A stretch of DNA of 64,000 nucleotides, taken from the NCBI RefSeq assembly GCF_008831285.2, contig NW_022204507.1:6716174-6780173 (forward strand), read 5' to 3'. Below are positions 49,000 through 61,280 of the stretch, piece by piece. The stretch's first letter is position 1; each line of letters opens with the position of its first letter. The position numbers were made by a program, and so were the translations under genes. This stretch comes from Nymphaea colorata. Taxonomy: Eukaryota; Streptophyta; Magnoliopsida; Nymphaeales; Nymphaeaceae. Below the pieces are notes generated by a model. The model was not told the DNA's origin. It did not search any database and saw nothing but the letters and a program-made list of their open reading frames with translations.

Positions 49000-49900
49000 A
49001 AAATAACCAACACGGACACCTTTAAGGAGTCGACCATTCAACAGAAGAATGCAAATCAATGCAGCGATGCGAGACTCTCACTACCTCAAACGCAGGATTG
49101 CAATGCACCAGAACACAAATCTTCCTTGAAAGAACATGATCCCCAGATCCATGAGGCACTTAATCAACCTCTTTCATGTAGTGAAACCATGCGTTCATCC
49201 AGCCTATCGGAGCCACTGAAATGCCAACCACCCCATTAAATCATGGTAGGCTACAAAGAATTCCAACTTAGATCTCCTTGGCACCCTAACATAGTCTGAC
49301 TGGGACATAACAATCTCCAGAATCAAAAACCATGCATCCACGCTTTTTCACCCGGTACCCTACCTTATGAGAGTCTCCAATCCATCTGCAGGCAGAGTGT
49401 TCAGACTCCAAGCCAAAATCACCTAGTTACTCACCAACCCCCTACACACATTTATCATCAATTGTTTAACAATCTTCCCACAAAGGTTTGCATTGAACAT
49501 ATTTCTGCACTACATCCCCATCATGGACTCTTTTATTCCTTCATAGCCAGAGCTTCCAGACAACCTTTGAAAAACATAAACACCATCCCCTTCTAGCTAA
49601 ATTTAATGCCCCAGCACCAGGACTCATAAGGACTATCGTAGACTGTTTGAATTTCACCACTACATTAAACTTGCAACTGATGACTTTCCTGATGGATCAC
49701 GCCAAAGACCAATGAATGAACACATGGGCTATCAATTCCTCTTCCTTCTCACAAAGAGGACACCGATTGGCAAGGGGGACTCCAAAATTTTTATGCGATC
49801 TTGGGTGAGAGTCCCGCCTTTCAGAGCAATATACGATGTCCACTTTGTGCACTCCATTGAGTCGTTTCTATATACTATGGCGCTCCCCTCACAAGCCTCA
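49000..49900 (-). mobile_element. LINE retrotransposon 3' remnant (zf-RVT region)
   Basis: On the minus strand around 49860-49680 the sequence reads GGTLTQDRIKILESPLANRC, then PLCEKEEELIAHVFIHWSLA. This is the zinc-binding motif C-P-L-C-x-x-E-E-x-x-x-H-(V/L)-(F/L)-x-H that follows the reverse transcriptase in plant non-LTR elements. Further along (about 49550) VWKLWL, stop, RNKRVH resembles the WK-x-RN-x-R tail. Endonuclease and RT are absent and stops are frequent, so it is a 5'-truncated, decayed copy. Confidence 0.65.
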
Positions 49901-50450
49901 CAATCTTCACTTTAGTGCGCTCATATATATACACTCAATTCAGAGTTTCAGACTACTCACAACCGAATCAGACCATAAGAAAGTGTCTCTATTTGTTTCC
50001 AAACGAACACTCCTCATAGCTAAAGGAATCCAAAGACCCAAAAACCTTCCACATCCCAAGAATTCTATGAGTGAATCACCCCCACCAGCTTCTGCTTATA
50101 GTTCGCAGATGTTGGAGGTTCCAAACATTGAAAAAAGTAGCACAGCAGACCCCAACCGCACTGTTATGATCAGACGTTAATCACTTTCTAAGAGACAAGA
50201 TGAGAAATTTCCTCCCATCCCCACATGAGACCTGCAACCAAAGGCTATGGTTGCACAAATACTTCTGTCAACACAAGTAGCACCATAAGGAGTCCATTAA
50301 CTTGGCCTTGAGTGTCAACTAGATCATCCAAGCATTATTAAGGCTACTCAAATCTTTCAAACCAGCCCCATCCTCCTAAAGGTAAGCACAGGGAGAACCA
50401 GCTCACTGCATGATCATGCCTCCCATCTGTTGAATCACCCCAAATGAACC
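49901..50450. other. Spacer
   Basis: An open plus frame 49836-50180 (Ser-rich, KNSMSESPPPASAYSSQMLE) lacks recognisable domains. It may be antisense to the LINE remnant or chance. Nothing else is seen. Confidence 0.35.
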
Positions 50451-51937
50451 TGCTACAGGTTCTCTGGATGTTGTCTAATTAGGCCTTTAGTTATACCAAT
50501 TGTCCTAGTTTATAGCCTTTCTATAGCATGAACCAAACTGTGCTAAGAGTTGGTTAAAAATGACTATTTTACCCTTCTTAAATGGGATATTTAACTGATT
50601 CTTCCAAAAGAATTTCAAATATAAGGGCCATGAACTACACCAAAGCAAATCATACATCATAGGTATCTAACTTCAGTATCCATATCACTCAAGTCATCAT
50701 TTAGAAAATGAACATTTTGCTCCTGTTCAACTCATTTTATCCATTTTCTCTAGCTTTGCAAATAACTATGGAAGTCCTGAGAATTGAATTACTAAGCAAT
50801 TGGGGTTATTTCCATTTGTATAAGTCAATGGAAACACCCAAACAAGTTTATTAGCTTACATTTGGTCAGAAATGATCTAGAAATAGGTAATTTCCCTCAT
50901 TTTTCATTCATTTCTTGTCATCAAAACACATGCAGACTTGACTAGACCCACGATAAGATCTCCTCAGCATAAGCATATTATCTCCACCTCCATTTCCATT
51001 TTTGAAGCATCAATTCTAGTGTTAGGACAATCATTTTAAGAAATGACACCTTGTTTTTCCCATTTCCTCATGTATGATCATCATTTTCCACTGATTCGAG
51101 TGAGTTAGACCAAATTGAGTTATGATCAGATTCTTAAGTGCATGAACTGACTATTCTTGCTTTCAATTCAGTAATTCTGTTTTAGTTTGAGCACACATTG
51201 TAGATTTTCAGTCGTTCATGGAGTGTTCATATCTAGACATTGTCATAGTAACTTTTGAACTGATTTTTGAGAGATGGAATACCAATTTTGAATTTGAGCG
51301 CACAGATTGATTAAAATGTCACTTAATGAGAGTACCAGTGTGCTTAGTGCTCCTACACAAGCTCAAAATCTCCATTTCCCATTATACCCTTACCATTTCC
51401 ATTTACATGTTCAAATACAATTTAGTCAATTTTAGAAAATGTGATTTTCCAAAGGCAAATTGAGTAACCTTTTAGTGAAATTTGGCATGCCCACAAATTG
51501 AACCTCAAAAGCACCTCAGGAAGTCCTTTTAACTATCAAAAATATTCACCATGACCAAATGACCATTTTACCTCATACATGGATGTTTTGAACTGAGCTT
51601 TTAAAAAATGATTTCAAATGTAGGAGCCAACCATAGAAAACCAGGGTCAAACTTACCCTATTTAGACATCTAATACCTAGACTAGGATCACCTAAGTTGT
51701 CGCAACCATGTCAAATGACCATTTTGTCCCTAATGTAATAAAATCTTAGAAATCTTTGTAATGATTTAAAACAAACATAAATCGGGTAATTCTTAGCTCT
51801 ACAAGTCTCTAAGAGTAGTTAAAGTCATATCACCAACCATTTTTACCAGTTTAAGTCAGCTTTCCCTATAACTCAGCTCACCAGAACCGAGAACTACAAT
51901 TTTAGCTCGACTATATATCATTAAGTCTAACCAAATT

Positions 51938-52021
51938 CAGGATAGGTTTGCTTTAGTGGAAAATAATTATTATTTTACTCAGGATAGGTTTGCTTTAGTG
52001 GAAAATAATTATTATTCTACT
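51938..52021. repeat. 42-bp tandem duplication
   Basis: CAGGATAGGTTTGCTTTAGT and the following GGAAAATAATTATTATT occur twice, starting at 51938 and 51980, with one visible substitution. This is a recent local duplication. Confidence 0.92.
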
Positions 52022-52129
52022 TACTTTGAGTTACCAAGCTCACATTTTAGTTTCAAAGTTATTCGAAGATTTCCAGTAGGCCACTCTCTCCCCTATTTAG
52101 CATTGTTCGAATTAAGTTATAGTGCAACC

Positions 52130-52620
52130 GAGCTGAGTTAGCTCAAACCAAACTAGAATCATATTTATCATTTATAAATTTATCCTCCCTTTGTTTGGTT
52201 TGAGTTTATTCATCTTGGTTTGAGTTCAATTTTGTTCCAAAGGTCAGAACTTCACTCTCTTTTTTGTTTTTAAGGCACTTGAGTTCAACCTAGTAGACTG
52301 AGCTGAAACCGAGCTAGGATCATGTTTATCATGTATAAATCTATCTTCTTTTAGTTTGGTTTGAGTTCATTTATGAAGCCATCTGAGTTCATTTTAGTTT
52401 GGAAGGTCCTAAAGCTCATTTTCTTTCTCTCTCTCTCTCTCTCTCTTTTCTTTTTTGGATTGAAGCTGAATTTGAGCTCAACCTAATAGAGTGAGCTATA
52501 ATTGAGCCAAAATCATATTTATCATGTATGAATCTATCTTTTCTTAGTTTTTGGGTTTGAGTTTATTCATACCCAATTTGAGTTCAATTCAGTATTGAAG
52601 GTCCGGAATTCATTCATCAT
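52130..52620. repeat. Three diverged tandem units of about 160-190 bp
   Basis: Units are anchored by ATCAT(A/G)TTTATCAT at 52158, 52319 and 52512 (spacings 161 and 193). Each is followed by TCTATCTT or TTTATCC, GTTTGAGTT(T/C)ATT and GAGTTCA(A/T)TT, GGTC, and preceded by GAGCT or GAGCC. The middle unit gained a CT microsatellite (about 52425-52445). Confidence 0.8.
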
Positions 52621-53949
52621 ACTTGCTACACTCTGTGAACATCTATCAAGCTTAATTCAGTTAACTCAGAGCAAAACTTTCTGATCTTTCAACATATCCT
52701 TACCAGTAAATGGCTGATCTAAGGCCCGCAACTCAACTAGTGAAGATGACGATCGTAACCTAATTTTTTGGAAACCTTCTATGTTTCTCTTTATATATAT
52801 GACCTTCGCAGCATGTAAATTTTAGAAAATTTGATTTTTAGAAGAATGTTGGAGGGTTTTTTAGTAATATTTTAACTAAAGTCAATCTAGAAATAGGCAT
52901 ATAGGCTGGTCTAATCAGATTTGCCAAACTCACCCGGAGCTTCAGAATTACACATAGGGACACAACAGTCATTTTCTTTTAAGCCATATTATTCTACAGA
53001 AATATAGGACATATGTCTCATATACATTAGTTAATGGCTTTCTTTGATTCCTAGAGCTTTAAGCAAAGTCAAATCCATGATTTATGCTTATTTGAGTTCA
53101 AAATCTACACAAGGAGTAAACCAATCAATTTTTTCTAATCCATATTTTCTACATGAACCTAGGATTATATGTCATATATAATTAACGTCATCAAGTTTGT
53201 CATTATTAAATCATCAAAGCACCAACTTGAAAACATTTCAAACACATAATAGATGGTCCAAATCTTCACCCAAGGGTAAAAAGTCATTTCATTTTAAATC
53301 TCTTACCCATGCCGAAGGGTAAAACAACAATTTCATCTGCAATAATGCCATTTTGCACTTAGTCTATATGCTAGATATGCTTGACATTATGGTATTTGAA
53401 GCATCAATTACAATGTTTACATCAACATTTTTAGATCTACGAACTATTGTCTAGAATTCTAATCCAAATCTCTTAAGATCCATTTTGTAGAAATTTTCTA
53501 TGGATTTAGATCTTGGTCTGAATTTTAGATCCATGCACATACCTATCATCTAGAATCTTATATGGATAACATGATTTGAATCTCAGAACCATATCCCAAA
53601 CCAAGATCCAATGCATATATGTACATATATGCAAAAAATATCACAGTTGATTTTGAACACTATGCGAGATGTCAATCCAAATAGTTGCTATAGATCCATG
53701 CAAACCCCTAAGTAGAGTAGTTTGGTTCAGAACCATTTAATAGTGTTGTGTGCATTAGGACTTAGAATTGAGAGTGACTTATTCATGTTCACTTACACTT
53801 AGAATCCCATACAACCCCTTTCAATTTAAGCATTGATCGAAAACAAATGTTTGTTTCTCCCATGGTTTTAACTCTAAATCTTTGGCAACATCGTATTAGA
53901 GTTCACTGATTGTGCATGTGCGTGCTCATGAATTTCAAAATTTACCTTC

Positions 53950-54990
53950 ACCTATATGGCTGCTTGGCCTAGATGGGGCCGCTCAAGAGGTCGACCTCCT
54001 GGCTCCTCCATAGTGGACTAGACATCACCCCCAAATTCTGCGTGGAACTATTAATCCTCCACCTTGGCGCTCTTTGCCAACTAGGGAGAGAAGTTGGGGT
54101 GCACAAAGGCAACCTGGCCAATAAATAGCTAGGGCCTGACCTGCCCAATGCCATGTAGGACCAGCCTGTGCCCAAGGATGCCACTAGCAGACCCCAGGAG
54201 ATTGCCACATGGCATGGGTATGCCAGCTGATCCAAATTCATCCTTTTTTTGTTACCACATTTGATCACTTAGAGGGCTGATTTGCTGCCCTAGGCTGTCA
54301 GCCCAACTTCTAGGATGACTCAGACTAAGCTGGCCACCGTGGACCAGCCACTATAGCAACATGCCACCCGAGGTTTGACCCAAACTGCTAGCTTCTAAGG
54401 ACACACACACTCTCTGCCATTGACTACCTACGTTGCCATTATTCGCCCAACCAAACCAAGGGCCGTGCTCCTCTCCCAGTCACTTGCTCAAGGCACTGCC
54501 CCAGCCAGTCCATGTGGTGCTAGCTCCTTAAGCTGGCCTTTCTTTGTGCAGGCTCTAGCCTAGCGCCCAGTTAGCCCCCACACCTTCCACCTTGGCACCA
54601 CATCAGCATCACATTGTCCCATGTCAACATGGCACCCTCTACTTTCTCTCTCTTATTTAATAAGTTCATTTATTCCTGCATTAATGTTGTCTCGTTTCTT
54701 GTTCTGAACTACTTGTGTGGGGGCAGTGCCCCACTTGAAACTGGTGACCATTGCCTGAATTCCACTGCCCATCCAAACACTGCCATAGCTATCAGTCCAC
54801 GGTAGCATCTCTACCACCCACAGGTGGAGCTCTCCCAACGAGAGGAGCCACTCTTCCAGCAACCCACACATCACTGCAACGAGCTTTCTGGTGAATCGTG
54901 GGATGCTAGCTACCCAATCACCGCCTACAAAAGCTCCACCTCTGCCGCAGCTCCGAGAAAGCAACTGCCACTGCTCTTTTTCTGGTTGGT
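53950..54990. other. C-rich patch within the AT-rich block
   Basis: Base composition changes to CCA/TGGCC-rich sequence. Frames on the minus strand (54268-53969; 54964-54653) are open because of composition and have no recognisable domain. It could be an inserted fragment of different origin. Confidence 0.35.
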
Positions 54991-57374
54991 TGAGTTAGTC
55001 ACCAAATGAGAGAGAATTTTTATTTAAATGTTGCAATGCATGCATTTTCCCTTCTCAAAAGCTATTAGGGACAGATTCATTATTATAGATGAGATCCACC
55101 CTTACATAATGAATAATTGGTTGAGATGATCCACTGATCTTCCATTTCAATCTATATTTCTCATAATTTTCTGTTGTTTCTTTTGAGAGAGGTGGTCAAG
55201 GAGGTTAGAAGCCATGCCTTCAACCCCTTTGATGTAAAAATCCCAGCCATAAACTATCACTGTTCATGTGTTATGTGGCCCTTTACTCAATCTTTTTAAT
55301 TCAAAAAGCAACATTTACGTATATATATGAATGTGAGTGTGTATATATATATATCATCTCATATGAAAATGGCTATTATTCTTTGAAGATTAGGTTAAGG
55401 GTCACATCCTTAAGCTAATCTAAAGGAGATTTCTTCCAACATTGAATCTTGATGGCTCAAAACTACAAGATTTAGCCAATTAAAAATTTGAAATCAGGCT
55501 GATTGAGTGTATATATATGTGTTTTTAAAACCTAGAATTTGATTTTTCAAAGAATCCTAGAACGTCAAGTTTGAGATCCTAAAATACTTGTTTCAGCTCA
55601 AAGGAAGCTACTAATTTGTCAATGTCTATGAAATTAGACCGTGTAGATGAGAGTAGCTTCTAAAATATGGAACATCAAGTTTGAGATGCTAAAATACTCC
55701 CAATGAGAGTAGCTTCTAATATGGCTGATATTCATGATTTCAACTTCACATTTTTCAATTTTGCAATTGGTTTGGTTTTCAAATTAATGCATCACAAAAT
55801 TTCAGCCAAAAGCTGTAACTAAAATTCACAAAACCAGCAAAAGAAATTTTATCAAATTCTCTCAACATACTATACTAATTTGCATAGCCTTGAGATTTAA
55901 AACCAAATTTGGAGTAAACATTGCTTCTAAGATCTGATTTGCATTCCAACATGTACTTTAATGGAAAAATAGATGTATATATTCAAAATATGTATATATG
56001 TTTCATCAATTTCAAGATTTAATCTATCAAATTACATTTTACTTTGAAGACAGATCTCCAAAGTAGACATTTCTTAATTTGCAACCATTAAATCAGTACA
56101 TGGACTGTTTTATAATCATTTTAACATGAGAAAGTGGAAGTTTTCCACGTTTTTCCCATTCTAAAACTGGGATTTTTCATTCAATTTTCAGATTTCACTT
56201 TCAAGTTTAAGAATTTTATCTATGTCAAGCTTATGGACTGCATTGTAGTAGTTATACTTGATTCAATACCAAGTATAACCTAGACATTGTACTACATATC
56301 CAATTTAATATAAATTTTCTCTTTATTTCATGAATGCATGTATGATGGAATAAAAAATTAACACGTGTAGATGCATGGAGAGTTAGTGAGAGTGAAGAAT
56401 GTATGCACACATATAGTTTATTTTCTTAATTCATGCATGTGTTCACTTATCTAATTCACACACACATGCACCATCACAAGAAAGTAAGTGAAACAATTCA
56501 AGTTACAAAACATGGCCGAGCTATATTGCGACAAAGAATTTGAAATCTCACTTAGTTTTGAAAAGAAAATACAAGAATCCTACCAATCTTGCCAATAAAT
56601 ATATTTGGAACATAAAATTTTTCTATAAAACATTGGAATCCCTATTTTTCCAGAAACAAGCTTTACTTGGAAAATTTACAATCTTATCTAAAAGAGAACT
56701 TGGTACAATTTCAATTCAAAATTCCTATCTTTTGATCAACCAATTTTCAAATTTGACCAATTGATCCATTTTTTCAAGCTAAATCAACTATTTAAGCCAA
56801 GTTCATTTTTGAATTTACTTTAAACTAAGTTTAAAATTTTGATCCAAGATTGCATATTAACTTCAAGTTCATGAACTAAAACTCCAATTTTAATTTCCAA
56901 CCAAATTTCTTAAACTCTCAAATTTTTAGATCAAATCAATGGTCCCAACTAGAATCCATTTTGAACAATTTTCAATTTTGCCAAAATTCAAAAGAATTTG
57001 CCCAAATTTCTAAAACAAGTTGAATTTCTAAATAACTTGTCAAAACCAATTAGATTTTCAAATAACTTGTTTAAAATCCATTTCATTTTATCTAAAACAA
57101 GGTCAAAACGTTGGTTGTTCAAAATTTAGTTAAATGAACTTTAAAGTCAAATTTCAAACCCTTATGCACAAACATATATAATGCATCAATCAAATGACTT
57201 GTACAACTTTTGAGAAATGCTTAGTCTTAGGTCCAATTATCCATGTTAAAGGCAGGGAGACATGGTTAGACCTCATACCAGTAGGCGGATCCCTTTCTCT
57301 TGCAATTTTTCTAATATCCAAATCTCAATTTTTCAGCTTCACGCTACTCTCCATTCAGAGGAGGAGAGCAAATA

Positions 57375-57394
57375 GATGGCATGCCTGGTGGGAC
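57375..57394 (+). other. Possible primer binding site (gypsy type)
   Basis: TGGCATGCCTGGTGGGACCC resembles the TGGC-CGCC-GGTGGGAC phrase found after the 5' LTR of Tat/Athila-type plant elements. No gag follows in the next kilobase, so this is tentative. Confidence 0.3.
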
Positions 57395-57626
57395 CCATTA
57401 TATTTCATGTAAGGATTTTTTAGGTCATGTACAAGTCATTTTAACATTGCTAGACATCAATTGCATATAAACCCTTCATGACCATACCCACGGGCATCAT
57501 GTATATTGTATTGCAGAGGAAGAAGGCGGAGAACAAGAGAAACTACTAGTTGGGTGTCGCCGGATCAAGTTACGAAGAAAAAGTGGCACCATACTCTCAA
57601 GAGGAACAACTTGATGGTATTTGGAG
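57395..57626. other. Short spacer
   Basis: Contains GGAAGAAGGCGGAGAACAAG near 57519. No supported feature. Confidence 0.4.
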
Positions 57627-58583
57627 CAATGTTGTAAAAGGAAATAAGGTGAGGCGACACGTTCAGCCTCTCATGAGGCGAGGGGAGGTGAGGCGTTAGT
57701 TGAAGCATAGCTTCACAGACAAGTTTGTGAATTATATAATATTTATAAAAATAACATCAAAACTGAAAAACTGACTACAATACTAAGCATATCAATAAAA
57801 ACTAATGCACAATATATGCAAACTACAATAATTTGCAAATCCAAACAAATACAATGTCATAACATACATAGTGCAAAAAGTGCTTGCATAATTGGTGTAG
57901 AAGCATGACCTGTCCTAAATAGGTCATAGAACTATCATTGAAAAACAAATAACCAAAACTAGGAAAACCAAAATTCAGATGATAATATTAATTAAGAGAA
58001 TAAGTAAATAACAAGTATTGGTGGACAATAATATAAGCATATTGAAATGTGTATATGTACACAAATAAAAAAAGTAACTAATTTGTGTAATTATCAAGTG
58101 ATATTTTAAAAGTTCAAATGATTTTTGTAGGCGATTGGCCAATTATATCTTCATCATTTTCATATTCTGTAATGGATGACAATTCATCATCATTTGAACC
58201 GTCCATATATTGAATAAGTTCATGTTCCTCTTTAGTTGCTTCATCATCAAAACTCTCATGTTGTAAATCTTCTATTATTCTTTTACCTTCATATAAAAAC
58301 AATAATACATAACAAAATATAATAGTAAGTAAAGAAAAAAAACAATGTTCTTATCTTTATTTCAAAAATTACAAACATATAGCATTACTTTTTTCAACAC
58401 TTTCCTTGAGGCGTATGCCTCAAGCACGGAGCATACCATGGATGGAGGCATACACCTATATTAAATGAGGTGCATGCTTCAGGGATGCATGCATCTCAAG
58501 GCCCTGCCTCAACGCATTTTTTCTAAAAAACGCTTTGAGTCGTGTTTTTTTTTTGTGTGAGGCATACGCTTCTTACAACATTG
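57627..58583. mobile_element. hAT-type element, about 0.96 kb
   Basis: Perfect 11-bp TIRs CAATGTTGTAA (57627-57637) and TTACAACATTG (58573-58583) start with CA and end with TG, as in hAT elements. They are flanked by ATTTGGAG (57619-57626) and ATTTGGGAG (58584-58592), an 8-bp target duplication with one inserted base. Sub-terminal GAGGC, GGCGAGG and GAGGCGT motifs lie on the left, and CTTGAGGCGTATGCCTCAAG and TGAGGCATACGC on the right. The interior is AT-rich with a short minus-strand acidic frame. Confidence 0.8.
58114..58302 (-). pseudogene. Acidic ORF inside the hAT element, possible transposase C-terminus
   Basis: Sixty-two codons read KRIIEDLQHESFDDEATKEE and DDELSSITEYENDEDIIGQS. Acidic tails of this kind follow the dimerisation domain in some plant hAT transposases, but no conserved hAT C-terminal motif is readable. 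The element is too short to encode a transposase, so this would be a remnant left after internal deletion. Confidence 0.35.
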
Positions 58584-58591
58584 ATTTGGGA

Positions 58592-59889
58592 GTAACATGG
58601 AAAAGCATTTCAAAGTAGAGAGACAGATGCTTTCTTTTGGAACTTTCCCTTCTATTTTCCTGTTGAGTAATTTTTGAAGTTCTTTCTTTTTGATGCAACG
58701 TAGATGATTACCTCCATAGTTCTCAGCTGCTTCAAACTCTTTACCACCATAGTTCATGCAGTATGACAAGGCAACTTGAATGAACTAAAAGTGTACCTGC
58801 GGTGCTTTGGAATTTTCTGTCGTCAATGTCATTAGTTACTGATTTCTAGTTCAGCACTTGCTATGCCCTTTATGCTTGCCATTAGACACGTATGTATTTT
58901 CATTTTCAGTTCATAAGCTGTTATGACGTCTTGTTCGAAGATGAATCCCCGACATAAGTATGACGTCTTGTTCGAAGGTGGTGCAAGGGGAATATTTGAT
59001 TTGGTTGAGCTTCTTTTTGTTATGGTGGATGCGTACATGAAGCTACATATGTACTTGCTTCTATGGATACTCTACACATGCACTTGGCTTTGTATTTAAC
59101 GTTCAAGCTCTTCTGAACACTTATGTAAATATTTTATAACTGATGGGAATATGTGTGTGGTTTATCTACTGTTGTATACTTCATAGTGAAATTCTCATAT
59201 ATATCGAATGAGTATGGTTTGAGTATTCAGGAATTGTGCGTAGATGTTGATTAAAACATTTGATATTGTTTATATTTACAGTATCAAATGGAGTAGAGTA
59301 GGTGCAGTGGAGTAGCTTTCATACAGTTATGGGTGATAATGATTCTGGTGGTTTTAGTTCTCATTCAGATTTCTTTGCAGAATGGATGAAAATACATCTA
59401 GACAGACTACAGGGGAGCATGGCACCACATTTTCATCAACGTCTTTGCAATCTCAATCGCAAAATCAAGCTGGTTTTGTTCAAGGGAGAACACAGCAAAC
59501 TGATGCAATCAATGATGGCCTGCAGTTGTCTTCATCTTCTGTCTTTGATAGTTCTTTTGTTCTAGATCCCCAAGAGGAGGTCGTTGAGAAGGACCTAAAT
59601 GGCGAAACTGCTGATTTGTTGTGAAGTACAACAAGGTGAAGCGATGCACTAAGTTGGTGATGCAATGTGTAGCTAAGCGATGCATAGTGAAGCTTAAGTT
59701 TCATGGCAAAAATAATCTAACATATTATATCAACAAAAATCATGTCAGAAATTAAAAACAAGAGCAAAAAAAACATTACTTTGGTTTATTTAAACAACAT
59801 ACTCATGAGAGCACCGGTTTGGTCAAATGGTTATAAGTTCAATAAATTCACTAAACTCTATGATTTTTATCCAACATTTATTAACTTAC
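58592..59889. other. Spacer with an exon-like ORF at 59382-59624
   Basis: The plus frame opens at an acceptor-like TTTGCAG and reads MDENTSRQTTGEHGTTFSST, then SLQSQSQNQAGFVQGRTQQT and a hydrophilic acidic end to TGA. Composition (Ser, Gln, Thr) is that of a disordered plant protein C-terminus. The family is not recognised and no upstream exon was found. An imperfect 36-bp unit with GACGTCTTGTTCGAAG is repeated at about 58924 and 58962. Confidence 0.4.
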
Positions 59890-60518
59890 ACTATTTCATT
59901 CAACATCCAACCTTCAATAAATTAACACTTATCGCTTCTATCTAATTCTACCATGTGGCTGAGAAAAAAATTAAACAAAAACAATGTGAAATAGAAAAAT
60001 GAAAAAAAAATACAAGCATTAATTACAAAACAGAGGTAGAGGGAGAGATAGACATGAGCGATAGGCAGGCACTCGAGGTGCACATTTGTGCATTGAGTTG
60101 TGTGATTCAAATAACAATGGTGATTACGTTATGGGTTCAGGTAATATAGCGGTGGTAAATCGCTGTTATAGGTTTATAGTGGTGAAATTTCTACTGGTAC
60201 TAGAGAACACCGGTATAAATACCCAGTGGCTAGACATTTCACTGGTATAAGTATATACGGCTGCGAACTACCTCATCGTTAGAGATCTATACCAGTTGTA
60301 ACCGTCAACGGTATTGGACTGCCCCAGTTGCGTTCATCACTTGTATAGGTTATTTTGATTAAAGAATAGCACAAACATAATTTGTACCCCTCAAGAAAAG
60401 ATTTATAGGCTCTAGTAAATATTTCCATACCTTTCAACCAAAAATATGTCTTAGGCAATGTGTTCCTTCCGCATCCATGCGCTAAGGGGGAACAAAACTC
60501 AGCCACATGATGCAATGG
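59890..60518. repeat. Dispersed repeat pair, copy 1
   Basis: Aligns with 63060-63582. Shared landmarks are CTACCATGTGGCTGAG or TTACCATGTTGTTGAG, AATTAAA-CAAAAAC, CACAAAAC-GAG, TCAAATAA-A-TGG, and the end CGCTAAGGGG or CACTAAGGGG through CAGCCACATG. This copy holds ACTGGTAC, ACCGGTATAAATAC, ACTGGTATAAG and ATACCAGTTG, that is, GGTA half-sites in both orientations. It resembles the sub-terminal region of a DNA transposon, but TIRs could not be found. Confidence 0.65.
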
Positions 60519-61248
60519 TCAGCTGTTGACAGATGACAGTACCATGCTAATTAGAGATTATGGTGGCGAGGGCTGTCTATTTTCTGTGGAAAGGTTGAAA
60601 GAGTTGAAGGTATGTAGAGAAGTTGCTCGAAAGAATCAGAGTCTGAAGTCAATTTGGTTCACTCGACAAGAGATTTTCTTGTATATATACAATGACGGCA
60701 GGAAGGTATTCATACTCCACCTTGTATACTGCATCATTCGTTATGTATAAAGAATCTCACCTTATAAAAGAACCTCTGGAGGACGATCTGAAAAGTTTTT
60801 GAATATCAAGTTATTTTTAGTAATGTTTCTCGTAACAAAAGGCTTAGATGCCTAAGATTGTCTTGTACATAGTTCTAGTTATTGTACTGCAAACACGTTC
60901 ATGCCTTAGTGCACGGAATAACACTTGAGCATATTTAGGAAGAGGTTGCCAACAAACAAATGATTAGTGGTCCAACCTAGGAGTTGGGTTTTCTTTCTAC
61001 TCTATGTTTTTTCTTTTGACATCCATGTCATTGAATACAACAATGTTATTTCAATTCAAAACCAAGCTGATACCATTAGTAGTATGATGCTGTAATAAAT
61101 GACAGTTTGTCATTGAGAAGAATCCCATATGGTACATCACCATAAGATGAGATTCTTTTGTAACGAACGAATAATGCAGTATAGGGGGCAGAGTATGAAT
61201 ACCTTCCTACCATCATTGAATCGAACTCATCAATCCATGCACCACTTT

Positions 61249-61280
<32 letters not shown>

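Larger units (their letters stand above)
50451..57374 (+). repeat. Long AT-rich non-coding block, possible long LTR
   Basis: Almost 7 kb without any recognisable coding region. It contains frequent ACCATTTTACC or CATTTTGTCCC phrases and local tandem repeats. A C-rich patch lies at about 53950-54990. It ends just before a primer-site-like TGGCATGCCTGGTGGGACCC. One reading is a very long LTR of a Tat/Ogre-type gypsy element starting near TGTTGTCTAATTAGG (50469). No second copy is in the window, so this cannot be shown here. Confidence 0.3.
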
